Positions 1 through 7,409 of a stretch of 24,550 nt of DNA are shown in pieces (position 1 is the first letter of the stretch; each line of letters starts with the position of its first letter). A model generated the notes under the pieces. The model did not search any database and was not told the origin of the DNA. It worked only from the letters and a program-made list of their open reading frames with translations. Origin of the DNA: DAOTTX01 sp034437515 (GTDB lineage Bacteria; Chloroflexota; Anaerolineae; Aggregatilineales; Phototrophicaceae); the NCBI GenBank assembly GCA_034437515.1, contig DAOTTX010000492.1, forward strand, positions 1-24,550, read 5' to 3'. A program made the translations under genes and the position numbers.

Positions 1-3
1 CTT

Positions 4-230
4 TCAACGGAAGACATGTGCATCTCTCACTAATGGGTCATTGAACCTCCATCTTGCCGAGATCACCGCTGTCTTTCCACTCCCATTCTCAAATACAAAG
101 TAGCCACACCCAAATGACTTTCAAAGATAGACCGAATGACAGAATCTGACGTCAAATCGGGTGTAAAGATACGGTATTCCCTCTCATATTTCTTTAACTT
201 ATGACGTCTGAGGAGCGAAATCTGTCCTTT
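4..230 (-). pseudogene. 3' remnant of an unidentified gene, frameshifted
   Basis: Reading the minus strand from 230, a frame encoding a basic, coding-like stretch (ISLLRRHKLKKYEREYRIF, then SDSVIRSIFESHLGV) follows directly after an in-frame TAG at 231-233. Near 103-106 the sense switches to another frame that reads GYFVFENGSGKTAV and RWRFNDPLVRDAHVFR and stops at TGA 4-6. One missing base around the GGTGTGGCTAC junction would join both halves into one C-terminal domain of about 76 residues. There is no start codon or ribosome binding site. The remnant ends about 8 bases from the dispersed repeat at 241-322, so the 5' part may have been lost by a repeat-associated event (inference). The family is not recognised. 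Codons are more AT-rich than in the neighbours, so transfer or decay is possible. Confidence 0.4.
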
Positions 231-240
231 CTAAAAAGTG

Positions 241-322
241 TACGGTAGTGAAGGGGGATTTAGGGGGATTGGGGTCAGAGTAGTTGCATATTGAAGCACA
301 TCAGCTTAACTTAACACGTATG
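241..322 (+). repeat. Dispersed repeat copy A (82 bp)
   Basis: This stretch matches, as reverse complement, 10381-10462. Shared blocks include GATTTAGGG, GGGGTCAGA, TGCATATTGAAGCAC and CACGTATG; by eye there are about eight differences including one indel over the best 72 bases. It lies 82 bases before the start of the 404-2173 gene, in the same orientation relative to that gene as copy B is to rlmB. It has no recognisable open reading frame. Confidence 0.75.
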
Positions 323-359
323 TCCGCTACCTATCGCTATCCATCAAACGCAGCCCGTG

Positions 360-365
360 TATAAT
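360..365 (+). promoter_or_regulatory. Candidate -10 box for the 404-2173 gene
   Basis: A perfect TATAAT lies 39 bases before the ATG at 404. No convincing -35 hexamer is seen at 16-18 bases spacing, so this is a weak call. The start codon itself is preceded by AAAGGGTGA, a reasonable Shine-Dalgarno sequence. Confidence 0.35.
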
Positions 366-403
366 GAGTGGTGGTATAAAAACGTGACTTAAAGGGTGAC
401 GGT

Positions 404-2173
404 ATGCGACGGATATTCGGTGTGATCGTGCTGCTGGCGATATTTGCCGGGACGATCATCATATGGGCTGCACCGGAAAAACAAGAAACAGCGTTTGAAC
501 TCTTCCTCTTCAACCTCAGGCAAGACATGGAATTCCTCGCCGATGAGGTCTACGGCATCGGGGAACGCCCGGAAAATTGGACGTATGAGCCGGTGCTGGG
601 GTCGGAAATCCCCGTGCTGGATTTTGATTCGCCGACCCTGGTGCCTGATCTATGGTTCGACGGCGAAAAGCTGGCGGATGCCGTCTTTGGGGATGATGTA
701 CGCCCGCCGGAATGGTTCGGGGCAACTTCGACCGTGCCACAAATCCTCGCGCGGAATGTGCGCCATGACCTTGAACTGACCGCCGATGAGTTCTTCGGCT
801 CCGCGCTACGTCCACCGGAATGGGGCGGCGCGGCGTCGATCTTCCGTTGTGACCGCACCTTGCAGAACTTCGTCCGTATCGTTGAGGACATCTACGGCGA
901 AACTCTGACCACTCCCGACGGCTCGTTGAGCTACTGCCAGACAGCGAGCCGCGCTGCGGTGGTCGAGCTGCTGCCGCTGGTGATTGAAGATGACGGTGGG
1001 CTGGAAAATGTCAACGCGCTGGCGTTGGCGCTGCGTGGTGACCTGGAACGCCTCGCCGATGAGTTGCTCGGCCTGGGCGCACGCCCGCAGGACTGGGTGG
1101 GCAACGTCCAAGAAACCTCCCCCACACTGCTGGAAGACATTAACACCGACCTGGAACGCCTGGCCCGTGACGAGTTTGGCCCTGACCAGCGTCCGCCGGA
1201 ATGGTTGCCGTTCATCCCCAATGCGCCGAGCACGTCTTACCTTAACCTGCGCAGTAATCTCGAATTGCTCACCGAACGGTTGATTACCGGTGAGGGCGCA
1301 CGTCCCAACGGTTGGCAGGGCTTGACGGATGATCCACTGAGCCAATGTACAGTAATCGAACGCGGTCTGCTGGAACTGGCACAGGACGAATACGCCTTCA
1401 CGCTGGATCAAACCCTGTTCGAGACGCAGAACTACTGCGAAGTGATTACCTTCACGGTCAACAGTGTGGTGGAAGCCCCGCGTGAGCAGGTCGTCGAGGA
1501 AAGCAGCCGCTTCCGGGCAGAATCAAACTTCGCCTTCGCTTATCTTGATGTCGCCGCGCTGGAATATATGGGGGTCATGCCGGGCGGTACAGAGTTCCGG
1601 GCGTGGTATCGCAACTTCCAGGAATCAAACATGATGTTCGTCAGTGGCGACGACTTCGCGTTGTTTATCGACCGGCGTTACACCACGCTTTCCGAGGATG
1701 TGTTCAACACGCTGGAAACACTCGAAGGCCGCCGCCCGCTGACCTTCTGTGATGCGACTTGGTGCAACGGCCCCGGCCCCACACCCACCCCGACCGGCTT
1801 CGGTCCGCTGGCAGCCGTCATCAACGATGCGACCCCACCGCCGACCGCCGCCGTTGGTGATGACGGGGTGATCTCTACCGAGAAAACACAGGTCTCTTGG
1901 AACAACGTCCGTGTCACTTATTTGCAGGATACCCCGGAGAACAACACAGCACAGGTCGCGCTGGAAATCTGCCAGGAACCGGAGCAGATTACCTGTGAGC
2001 CGGTCATCAGTGTGTTTGATAACAATCTCGGCATCGCCAAGCCGGTGCTGTATCTCTCACCGACCGGGTTGAATGTCTACGAGTTCGGCTACGGTTACAC
2101 GACCAATCTGGTCATCGAGAGCGAAAGTCTGATCTCAACGGATGTGTTCATCAGCGACCCGACCATCCGCTAG
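404..2173 (+). CDS. Secreted or membrane-anchored protein with tandem RPPEW repeats
   Basis: The 589-residue product starts with two arginines and a hydrophobic segment (about 4-22), so it is exported or N-terminally anchored. The first 345 residues carry six copies of a roughly 22-residue unit with consensus D-L-E-x-L-A-D-E-x-F-G-x-x-x-R-P-P-E-W, ending at Trp 59, 104, 140, 231, 267 and 304. After each set of three units comes a variant flanked by cysteines (149/178 and 315/345), so the region is a two-fold super-repeat. Residues 370-450 look like a separate domain. Cys449 and Cys454 precede a Pro/Thr linker (about 457-466), and a beta-rich C-terminal domain occupies about 497-589 with Cys523 and Cys531. 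No known family is recognised. The gene stands alone, ends in a strong convergent hairpin and has normal codon use. An extracytoplasmic binding or structural role is inferred. Confidence 0.85.
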   Translation: MRRIFGVIVLLAIFAGTIIIWAAPEKQETAFELFLFNLRQDMEFLADEVYGIGERPENWTYEPVLGSEIPVLDFDSPTLVPDLWFDGEKLADAVFGDDVRPPEWFGATSTVPQILARNVRHDLELTADEFFGSALRPPEWGGAASIFRCDRTLQNFVRIVEDIYGETLTTPDGSLSYCQTASRAAVVELLPLVIEDDGGLENVNALALALRGDLERLADELLGLGARPQDWVGNVQETSPTLLEDINTDLERLARDEFGPDQRPPEWLPFIPNAPSTSYLNLRSNLELLTERLITGEGARPNGWQGLTDDPLSQCTVIERGLLELAQDEYAFTLDQTLFETQNYCEVITFTVNSVVEAPREQVVEESSRFRAESNFAFAYLDVAALEYMGVMPGGTEFRAWYRNFQESNMMFVSGDDFALFIDRRYTTLSEDVFNTLETLEGRRPLTFCDATWCNGPGPTPTPTGFGPLAAVINDATPPPTAAVGDDGVISTEKTQVSWNNVRVTYLQDTPENNTAQVALEICQEPEQITCEPVISVFDNNLGIAKPVLYLSPTGLNVYEFGYGYTTNLVIESESLISTDVFISDPTIR

Positions 2174-2183
2174 CATTGTGTGC

Positions 2184-2217
2184 AGGGGGTGACGACTTTA
2201 TTGTGTCGTCACTCCCT
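2184..2217. terminator. Convergent hairpin terminator
   Basis: A 13-base-pair stem (2184-2196 with 2205-2217, one G-T wobble) closes an 8-base loop TTTATTGT. It lies between the stop of the + gene (2173) and the stop of the minus-strand ABC-F remnant (2221). No long T tract follows on either side, so strength is uncertain, but position and stem length fit a bidirectional terminator. Confidence 0.65.
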
Positions 2218-2220
2218 CCA

Positions 2221-2595
2221 TTATGCCCGCCCTGTCGCCTGTAGATACTCGGTGTACCCGCCCAAATACCCGTGCAAGTCGCCGTCCCTCAACTCGACTA
2301 CCCGATCCACCACGCGATCTAAGAAATAGCGATCATGCGAGATCGTCAAAATCGCGCCCTCGAATTCGTGCAGGGCTTCTTCCAGCACCTCGGTTGATTG
2401 AATGTCGAGGTTGTTGGTCGGTTCGTCCAGCAGCAACAGTTTCGGCCCTTCCAGCATCAGCTTGAGCAGTTGTAACCGGCTGCGCTCACCGCCGCTCAAT
2501 GTGTGGATCGGCTGGCGGCACTGGTCGTAAGTGAACGCGAACTTGAGTAAACGGGTCACGGCGGCCCCTTCCGCCATCGGGCGTATATCTCGCAC
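2221..2595 (-). pseudogene. C-terminal part of a frameshifted ABC-F ATPase
   Basis: This frame encodes the second half of an ABC-F nucleotide-binding domain: signature LSGGE, Walker B LLLLDEPTNNLD and switch ISHDRYFLDRVV, ending in GGYTEYLQATGRA. It continues the domain begun by the 2556-3368 frame. The sense passes between frames near 2630-2634, where one extra G on the + strand (GCAGGGTCTGG instead of GCAGGTCTGG) would restore one reading frame with HQT followed by LQTWARRTPVDLVRDIRPM. The nominal ATG at 2595 is an internal methionine of the original protein and has no ribosome binding site of its own. ABC-F proteins act on ribosomes and need two such domains; this locus retains only the second, split over two frames. 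A sequencing error could explain the frameshift, but not the missing first domain. Confidence 0.7.
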
Positions 2596-3368
2596 CAGGT
2601 CAACCGGTGTGCGTCGTGCCCACGTTTGCAGGTCTGGTGTGCCTGTGCATAGTAGCCGATGCGCGTGCTAGGGCCTATCTTGATCTGCCCTTCCAGCGGG
2701 TCAAGCTGTTCCAGGATCAACCGGAACAACAGCGACTTCCCCGCACCGTTGGGGCCGATTAACCCGACGCGCTCGCCGTGCTCCACCAGTAAATCGAGGT
2801 CGAGGAAGATCAGGTCGTCGTCAAAGCCCATGCTCACACCTGTCAATGTCAACGCTTTGGTACTGCCCCGGCTCCCGGCAATCTGCAAATTCATCAACCG
2901 TCCCTCGGTGACGCGCTCGATAATCTCGCCGTTGGCCTCCATGCGTTCGAGCATCTTGCGCCGGCTGCGCGCCTGCTTGATGTGTCGCTCGTTGACGACC
3001 TGGCTGGCCCACAGTTCAAACCGGACGATGGCAGATTCGATCTGTGCGATCTCTTTTTGCTGTGTGATGTACTGCTGTTGTTGGCGCAAGCGGCGCAGTT
3101 CGCGCTCGTTGGCATACGCGGAGTAGTTACCGGGGTGAATTGTCAGTTTACCCGCTTCCAGTTCGGTGACCTGCGTGACGACCTCATCCAGCCACTTGTA
3201 AACTGTGATATGGGTGATCTGCTGGATTTCTTGGATTTGCTGAACACTGTAGCCTCGGCTACTCAGCAGAATCAGTTGTGCGCGGAGGGCGATACGGCCC
3301 ACTTCCTGCTGGGCCATCGTTTCCAGTTCTTCTTGCTCGGCATCGGTTAGCGAGCGAACATAGCGCAT
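2556..3368 (-). CDS. Chimeric ORF: IS630-like HTH fused to the ABC-F linker and half of NBD2
   Basis: Residues 1-59 look like the helix-turn-helix start of IS630-type transposases (MRYVRSLTDAEQEELE, then EVGRIALRAQLILLSSRGYS). From residue about 60 (base about 3190) the protein becomes an ABC-F protein: LDEVVTQVTELEAGKLT is the end of the first nucleotide-binding domain, PGNYSAY and the Arg/Gln-rich helical linker follow (about 80-165), then Walker A GPNGAGKS at 205-212. The last 25 residues are out of frame because of the single-base frameshift near 2632. The whole first ATPase domain is absent, replaced by the DNA-binding piece. A functional ABC-F factor cannot be made. It could be a recombination scar or an expressed fusion. 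It lies 95 bases downstream of recD2 and is transcribed in the same direction. Confidence 0.7.
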   Translation of the reverse strand: MRYVRSLTDAEQEELETMAQQEVGRIALRAQLILLSSRGYSVQQIQEIQQITHITVYKWLDEVVTQVTELEAGKLTIHPGNYSAYANERELRRLRQQQQYITQQKEIAQIESAIVRFELWASQVVNERHIKQARSRRKMLERMEANGEIIERVTEGRLMNLQIAGSRGSTKALTLTGVSMGFDDDLIFLDLDLLVEHGERVGLIGPNGAGKSLLFRLILEQLDPLEGQIKIGPSTRIGYYAQAHQTCKRGHDAHRLTWCEIYARWRKGPP

Positions 3369-3463
3369 TTTCGGAATGGCAAATTCTCTTTTCGGTAAAC
3401 TGTCCTACTTTTACTTTATCGCATGCAGTTAAGTTTTTTATCAGCGAATATGCTTGTGGTTAC

Positions 3464-5671
3464 TTAGCTTTTCAAACCGCTTCTTAGCCGTTGTAACAAA
3501 CCGCTGAATCGCTCTGCGACCTTGTTGTTTGTCACGGCGATGCGTATCGCCTGCCGGTTGCCCACGAGGATCACCGCCTGCCGCGCACGGGTGATGGCGG
3601 TGTAGAGCAAGTTACGCTGAAGCATCATGTAATGCTGCGTCATCAACGGGATGACGACGATGGGATACTCTGACCCCTGGCTGCGGTGGATGCTGATGCA
3701 ATACGCATGGATGACGTCTTCAATTTCGGTGTAATCATAATTGACGACGCGGTCATCCATGATGACCTCAAATCTGTTCTTGTCGTCGTCGATTTGCCGG
3801 ATGTAGCCAATATCCCCGTTAAAGACGTCTTTTTCGTAGTTGTTGCGCGTCTGCATGATCTTATCGTCTTTGCGTAGCAACTTGCCGATGGTCTGCTTTT
3901 CCACTTTGCGATGGTCGCTATTGAGCGCCTCTTGCAACTTCTCATTAAGCATGTTGATCCCTACAGGTGTGCGATACATCGGCGCGATGACCTGCACATC
4001 GGTGATCGGATTAATACCGGGGAACTTTTTCGGAATGCGGTTACGCACAATATCCACGACCAGATCAGCGGCGCGTTCGGGGTCGTTTTCCCCGAAGAAG
4101 AAAAAGTCATTGCTGGTGTTGTTGGTAAAGGGCATCTCACCATCGTTGACGCGATGCGCATTGACGATGATGTGACTGTCTTCGCTCTGCCGGAAGATGT
4201 TTTCCAACCGGGTCACATAGGCGACGCCGCTGGCGATGACGTCGCGTAGCACGTTCCCTGCGCCGACACTCGGCAACTGATCGACATCGCCGACCAGCAT
4301 GAGGTGTGTTTCCGGCTTGAGGCCGCGCAGCACACTATGAAACAGCAGCAGGTCGATCATCGAGGCCTCGTCGATGATGAGCATGTCAATTTCCAGCGGT
4401 GAGGCTTCATCGAAGTAGAAGCCCAAACCCAGCTTAAAACCGAACAACCGGTGAATGGTGTAGGCTTCTCGTCCGGTGGCCTCGGCGAGGCGTTTAGCGG
4501 CACGCCCGGTCGGGGAGGCCAGCGCATATCTGTAGTCGCCGTCATCCAGCGCGTTGATGACCATCTGTAGCGTGGTGGTCTTGCCGGTGCCGGGGCCGCC
4601 GGTCAACACATTGACCTTGCTGGTCAGCGCGGCTTTGACCGCGCCCTGCTGCTGTTCGGTAAGTTCTACATCGTTGCTGGCTGCCAGCGCGTCCAGGTAG
4701 CCCTGCCATTTGACGTCCTTCGACGCCTCGGTGATCTTCGAGGAGAAGTTGTTCATCGTTTTCAAGTATTTCGCCACGCCCGTTTCCGCCCGATGGTAGT
4801 GCGGCAGGTAAATCGCCTGATGATCGACGCCGTCACGCTCGACATAATCCATAATCAGTTTGTTACGGGCTACCTGTTCGTTGATGGACACGGTAATCAG
4901 GGATTCATCATCGACTTGTAGCAGGTCTTTGGCAGTGTCGATCAATAACTCCGTCGGCGCGTAGGTGTGCCCATCTTGCGCGAGACGATCCAGCGTGTAG
5001 CTCAACCCGGCGCGGATGCGCTCCGGCGCGTCGAAGGCCAGCCCCATATTCCGGGCGATCTGATCCGCCTTGAGGAAGCCCACGCCGAACACATCATCGG
5101 CGAGGCTGTAGGGGTTCTCTTTGACTTTGGTGATGGTCTCCGCGCCATAGACACCATAGATGCGGTTCGACATACGTGAGCTGACGCCGTAACCTTGCAA
5201 GAAGATCATGGTCTGGCGTACCGCGTAGTTTTCCTCCCAGGCTTCGGCGAGTTTATCCACGAGGCTGGTCTTTAAACCGGGGACGTCGTGCAGGCGCTGC
5301 GGGTCACGGTTGAGCACGTCGAGCGTCTCCACACCGAAGTGATCGACGATGCGCCCCGCCGTCACCGGGCCGATGCCCTTGACGATGCCGCTGGAGAGAT
5401 AGCGTGTGATGCCCTGCTCGCTGGTGGGCGCGATTGGCGTGACGACCTGGACGCGCATCTGCGTGCCGTAGCGAGGGTCTTCCACCCACTCGCCGTTGAA
5501 CTCCGCACTTTCCCCCACACCGAGTTCCGGCATACTGCCGACGACCGTCACCAGCCCTTGGCGGGAGGTCTTACCGGGTAATTTTTGGTCTGGCATCACC
5601 TTAACGACGCTGTAGCCGTTTTCTTCGTTGTAATAGGTGATGCGCTCCACCATGCCTGTGAGTGTATCCAT
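3464..5671 (-). CDS. recD2: ATP-dependent RecD2-type DNA helicase
   Basis: The 735-residue length fits stand-alone RecD2 (SF1B, 5'-3' helicase not in a RecBCD complex). An N-terminal OB-like region (1-80) precedes helix-hairpin-helix segments around 85-140. The helicase core shows Walker A GGPGTGKT (358-365), motif Ia ASPTGRAAKRL (385-395), Walker B DEAS (434-437), motif III GDVDQLPSVGAG (461-472), the arginine of NIFRQ (491-495), motif V HRSQGSEYP (662-670) and motif VI LLYTAITRAR (688-697). All catalytic motifs are intact. Family knowledge places RecD2 in DNA repair and replication-fork processing. The start lies 5 bases after the stop of the small lipoprotein gene, with no strong ribosome binding site, which suggests translational coupling. 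It is the last intact gene of the TIR-TIR-MoxR run; a defence role there is inference. Confidence 0.95.
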   Translation of the reverse strand: MDTLTGMVERITYYNEENGYSVVKVMPDQKLPGKTSRQGLVTVVGSMPELGVGESAEFNGEWVEDPRYGTQMRVQVVTPIAPTSEQGITRYLSSGIVKGIGPVTAGRIVDHFGVETLDVLNRDPQRLHDVPGLKTSLVDKLAEAWEENYAVRQTMIFLQGYGVSSRMSNRIYGVYGAETITKVKENPYSLADDVFGVGFLKADQIARNMGLAFDAPERIRAGLSYTLDRLAQDGHTYAPTELLIDTAKDLLQVDDESLITVSINEQVARNKLIMDYVERDGVDHQAIYLPHYHRAETGVAKYLKTMNNFSSKITEASKDVKWQGYLDALAASNDVELTEQQQGAVKAALTSKVNVLTGGPGTGKTTTLQMVINALDDGDYRYALASPTGRAAKRLAEATGREAYTIHRLFGFKLGLGFYFDEASPLEIDMLIIDEASMIDLLLFHSVLRGLKPETHLMLVGDVDQLPSVGAGNVLRDVIASGVAYVTRLENIFRQSEDSHIIVNAHRVNDGEMPFTNNTSNDFFFFGENDPERAADLVVDIVRNRIPKKFPGINPITDVQVIAPMYRTPVGINMLNEKLQEALNSDHRKVEKQTIGKLLRKDDKIMQTRNNYEKDVFNGDIGYIRQIDDDKNRFEVIMDDRVVNYDYTEIEDVIHAYCISIHRSQGSEYPIVVIPLMTQHYMMLQRNLLYTAITRARQAVILVGNRQAIRIAVTNNKVAERFSGLLQRLRSGLKS

Positions 5672-5676
5672 GAGTT

Positions 5677-5832
5677 TTAGTCTTTAATAGCCCCGGCGAT
5701 GATTTGCACTTCACTTTCAAAAGCGGCGGTCGGCACATTGTCGATTGGCGGCAGGACGAACGCATCACACGCTGCCAGTAGCCACACCATCAACAGGCAG
5801 ATTATACCCTGTCGTATCGACCGCCGCTTCAT
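5677..5832 (-). CDS. Small lipoprotein, 51 residues
   Basis: Minus-strand ATG at 5832 opens a 51-codon frame ending in TAA at 5677-5679. The product has a basic start (MKRRSIRQ), a hydrophobic stretch (about 9-20) and a lipobox LLAAC with Cys22, so it should be lipidated and membrane-tethered. The mature part is only about 30 residues (DAFVLPPIDNVPTAAFES and so on) and matches no family I know. It sits exactly in the gap between the MoxR stop (5835) and the recD2 start (5671), with 2 and 5 bases to its neighbours, as expected for a real operon gene. No strong Shine-Dalgarno is visible (TGGAACTAACC precedes the ATG). Its function is unknown. Confidence 0.7.
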   Translation of the reverse strand: MKRRSIRQGIICLLMVWLLAACDAFVLPPIDNVPTAAFESEVQIIAGAIKD

Positions 5833-5834
5833 GG

Positions 5835-6800
5835 TTAGTTCCAGCTACGCCCACCACGACCGGGGCGGCGGTTCGATGAGGGTTGCTGCTGCTGACGACT
5901 ACCCTCGACCAGCGCCCGGCGCGCCTTCTGCACATCGCTTTCGTGCTTCAACAACACGGTGAGTGTGGTTTCCAGCGTTTTCTGGTCAAGCCGGTCAGCA
6001 TTGAGCATGACCAGCGCCTTCGCCCAGTCAATCGTTTCAGAAACGCTGGGGTTCTTCTTCAGGTCAAGCTTGCGTAAGCTCTGCACCACATCGACGGCTT
6101 GCTGAGCCAGCTTATCACCGAGTTCGGGCACGCGCAGCCGCACGATGCTCAACTCCGACTCGTGCGCGGGGTAATCCACGAACAGGTACAGGCAGCGGCG
6201 TTTCAACGCCTCGGAGAGTTCACGGGTGTTGTTGCTGGTCAGCAGTACATCGGGGCGGTGCTTGGCGCTGATGGTTCCCAACTCAGGGATAGAGACCTGA
6301 AAGTCACTCAAGACTTCGAGCAAGAACGCCTCGAATTCGGCATCTGCCCGGTCGATCTCGTCGATGAGCAGCACCACCGGCTCATCGGCGGTGATGGCTT
6401 GCAGCAGCGGACGCGCCAGCAAGAACCGGTCGGAGAAGAAGACATTTTCTTCCTGCGCTAGCCGGTCGGCGGCCTGTGTGAGTGTGTCCGCTTCGGAAAG
6501 CACTTCACTGAGCTTGTCACGCAGCAGTTGCGTATAGAGCATCTGCTTGGCGTATTCCCACTCATAGAGTGCCTTACCCTCGTCCAGCCCTTCGTAGCAC
6601 TGCAAGCGGATCAAGCGTTTGCCGGTGGCACCCGCCCAGGCCTTCGCCAGTTCGGTCTTGCCGACCCCGGCGGGGCCTTCTGCCAGCAGTGGTTTACCGA
6701 GTTTGTTCGCCAGGAATGACACCGTCGAGATCTCATCGGTGGAGATGTAATGTTGCCCATTCAATCCTTCGGTGACTTGTTCAATTGACTCAAATACCAT
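5835..6800 (-). CDS. MoxR family AAA+ ATPase (CoxD-like)
   Basis: The 321-residue protein has Walker A GPAGVGKT (42-49), the MoxR hallmark LQCYEGLDEGKALYEW (66-81), Walker B LLIDEID (144-150), sensor 1 TSNNT (188-192) and the arginine-rich LKRRC (199-203) of the sensor/arginine-finger region. It ends in a Gln/Arg/Gly-rich tail (about 302-321) not typical of the family. MoxR ATPases usually act as chaperones with a von Willebrand factor A partner encoded next door; none is present here. Instead the gene follows two TIR genes (15-base gap, ribosome binding site AGAAGG) and precedes a lipoprotein and recD2. Its client may be one of those products (inference). The family is clear; the specific role is unknown. 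Confidence 0.93.
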   Translation of the reverse strand: MVFESIEQVTEGLNGQHYISTDEISTVSFLANKLGKPLLAEGPAGVGKTELAKAWAGATGKRLIRLQCYEGLDEGKALYEWEYAKQMLYTQLLRDKLSEVLSEADTLTQAADRLAQEENVFFSDRFLLARPLLQAITADEPVVLLIDEIDRADAEFEAFLLEVLSDFQVSIPELGTISAKHRPDVLLTSNNTRELSEALKRRCLYLFVDYPAHESELSIVRLRVPELGDKLAQQAVDVVQSLRKLDLKKNPSVSETIDWAKALVMLNADRLDQKTLETTLTVLLKHESDVQKARRALVEGSRQQQQPSSNRRPGRGGRSWN

Positions 6801-6815
6801 TACAGCCTTCTTTAC

Positions 6816-7409
6816 TCATACATTAACATTCAGGGTTTGTGCGATTTTTGCGATCAGACGTTCGATATCACGATGGAAATCCGGGTCAGGCCGCACAACC
6901 TCCCCGGATTTATCTGCAAAGGGTTTCATACGAAGTGGCAGCTCGTCGTGGTCGGGGAAGCTGGTTCCACGTACCAACACCGGGATCACCGGGATACGAC
7001 GGTCAAGCGCGATTTCGACTTCCAGCCGGACGATGTCGTTGGGGTTGTCAAGGCGGCGCTCGCCGGTTTTGTCGTCGGCGATGTCTAGCCAGCGGTCACC
7101 GATGACCACCAGCATCAAGTCGGAAACCTGCAACTGCCGTTCGAGTTGGGTGGTGAAGTTACGTCCGATGATGATGTTCTCCACATCACGGAAGACGCTG
7201 CCCTTTCCTAACGCCTCTGCCAGCCGATCATAGATGCGCCCGGTGATGTAGGCGCTGTCGTCACGCCGGTAGCTGATAAAGATACGCTTGTCGATACCGG
7301 GGACAATCTGCTGAGACTGGCTGAAGATGTCTGGATATTGTTCGGCGAGTTCGGCGAATTCGGTCAGTTTATCAAACGGAAGCGCCAGTGTGATTTCGAC
7401 GGTATTCAT
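6816..7409 (-). CDS. TIR-domain protein 2 (TIR with N-terminal extension)
   Basis: An ATG at 7409 shares one base with the TGA stop of the upstream TIR gene, giving a 197-residue protein; a TTG three bases earlier is also possible. Residues about 2-35 form a short predicted beta-alpha unit (VEITLALPFDKLTEFAEL). The TIR domain starts at KRIFISYRRDDS (about 41-51), with RIYDRLAEALG, VFRDVENI, LMLVVIGDRWL and NDIVRLEVEIAL; the glutamate in the last motif corresponds to the NADase catalytic Glu of this bacterial TIR class. IPVIPVLV and a C-terminal helix complete the fold. Bacterial TIR proteins commonly cleave NAD+ or act as signalling scaffolds. The gene is translationally coupled to TIR 1 and followed by MoxR, so the three probably act together. 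NADase activity is inferred. Confidence 0.88.
   Translation of the reverse strand: MNTVEITLALPFDKLTEFAELAEQYPDIFSQSQQIVPGIDKRIFISYRRDDSAYITGRIYDRLAEALGKGSVFRDVENIIIGRNFTTQLERQLQVSDLMLVVIGDRWLDIADDKTGERRLDNPNDIVRLEVEIALDRRIPVIPVLVRGTSFPDHDELPLRMKPFADKSGEVVRPDPDFHRDIERLIAKIAQTLNVNV

Noticed and set aside
337..528. 63-codon minus-strand frame over the start of the RPPEW gene
   Set aside because: Antisense to a well-supported gene and promoter; no family features.
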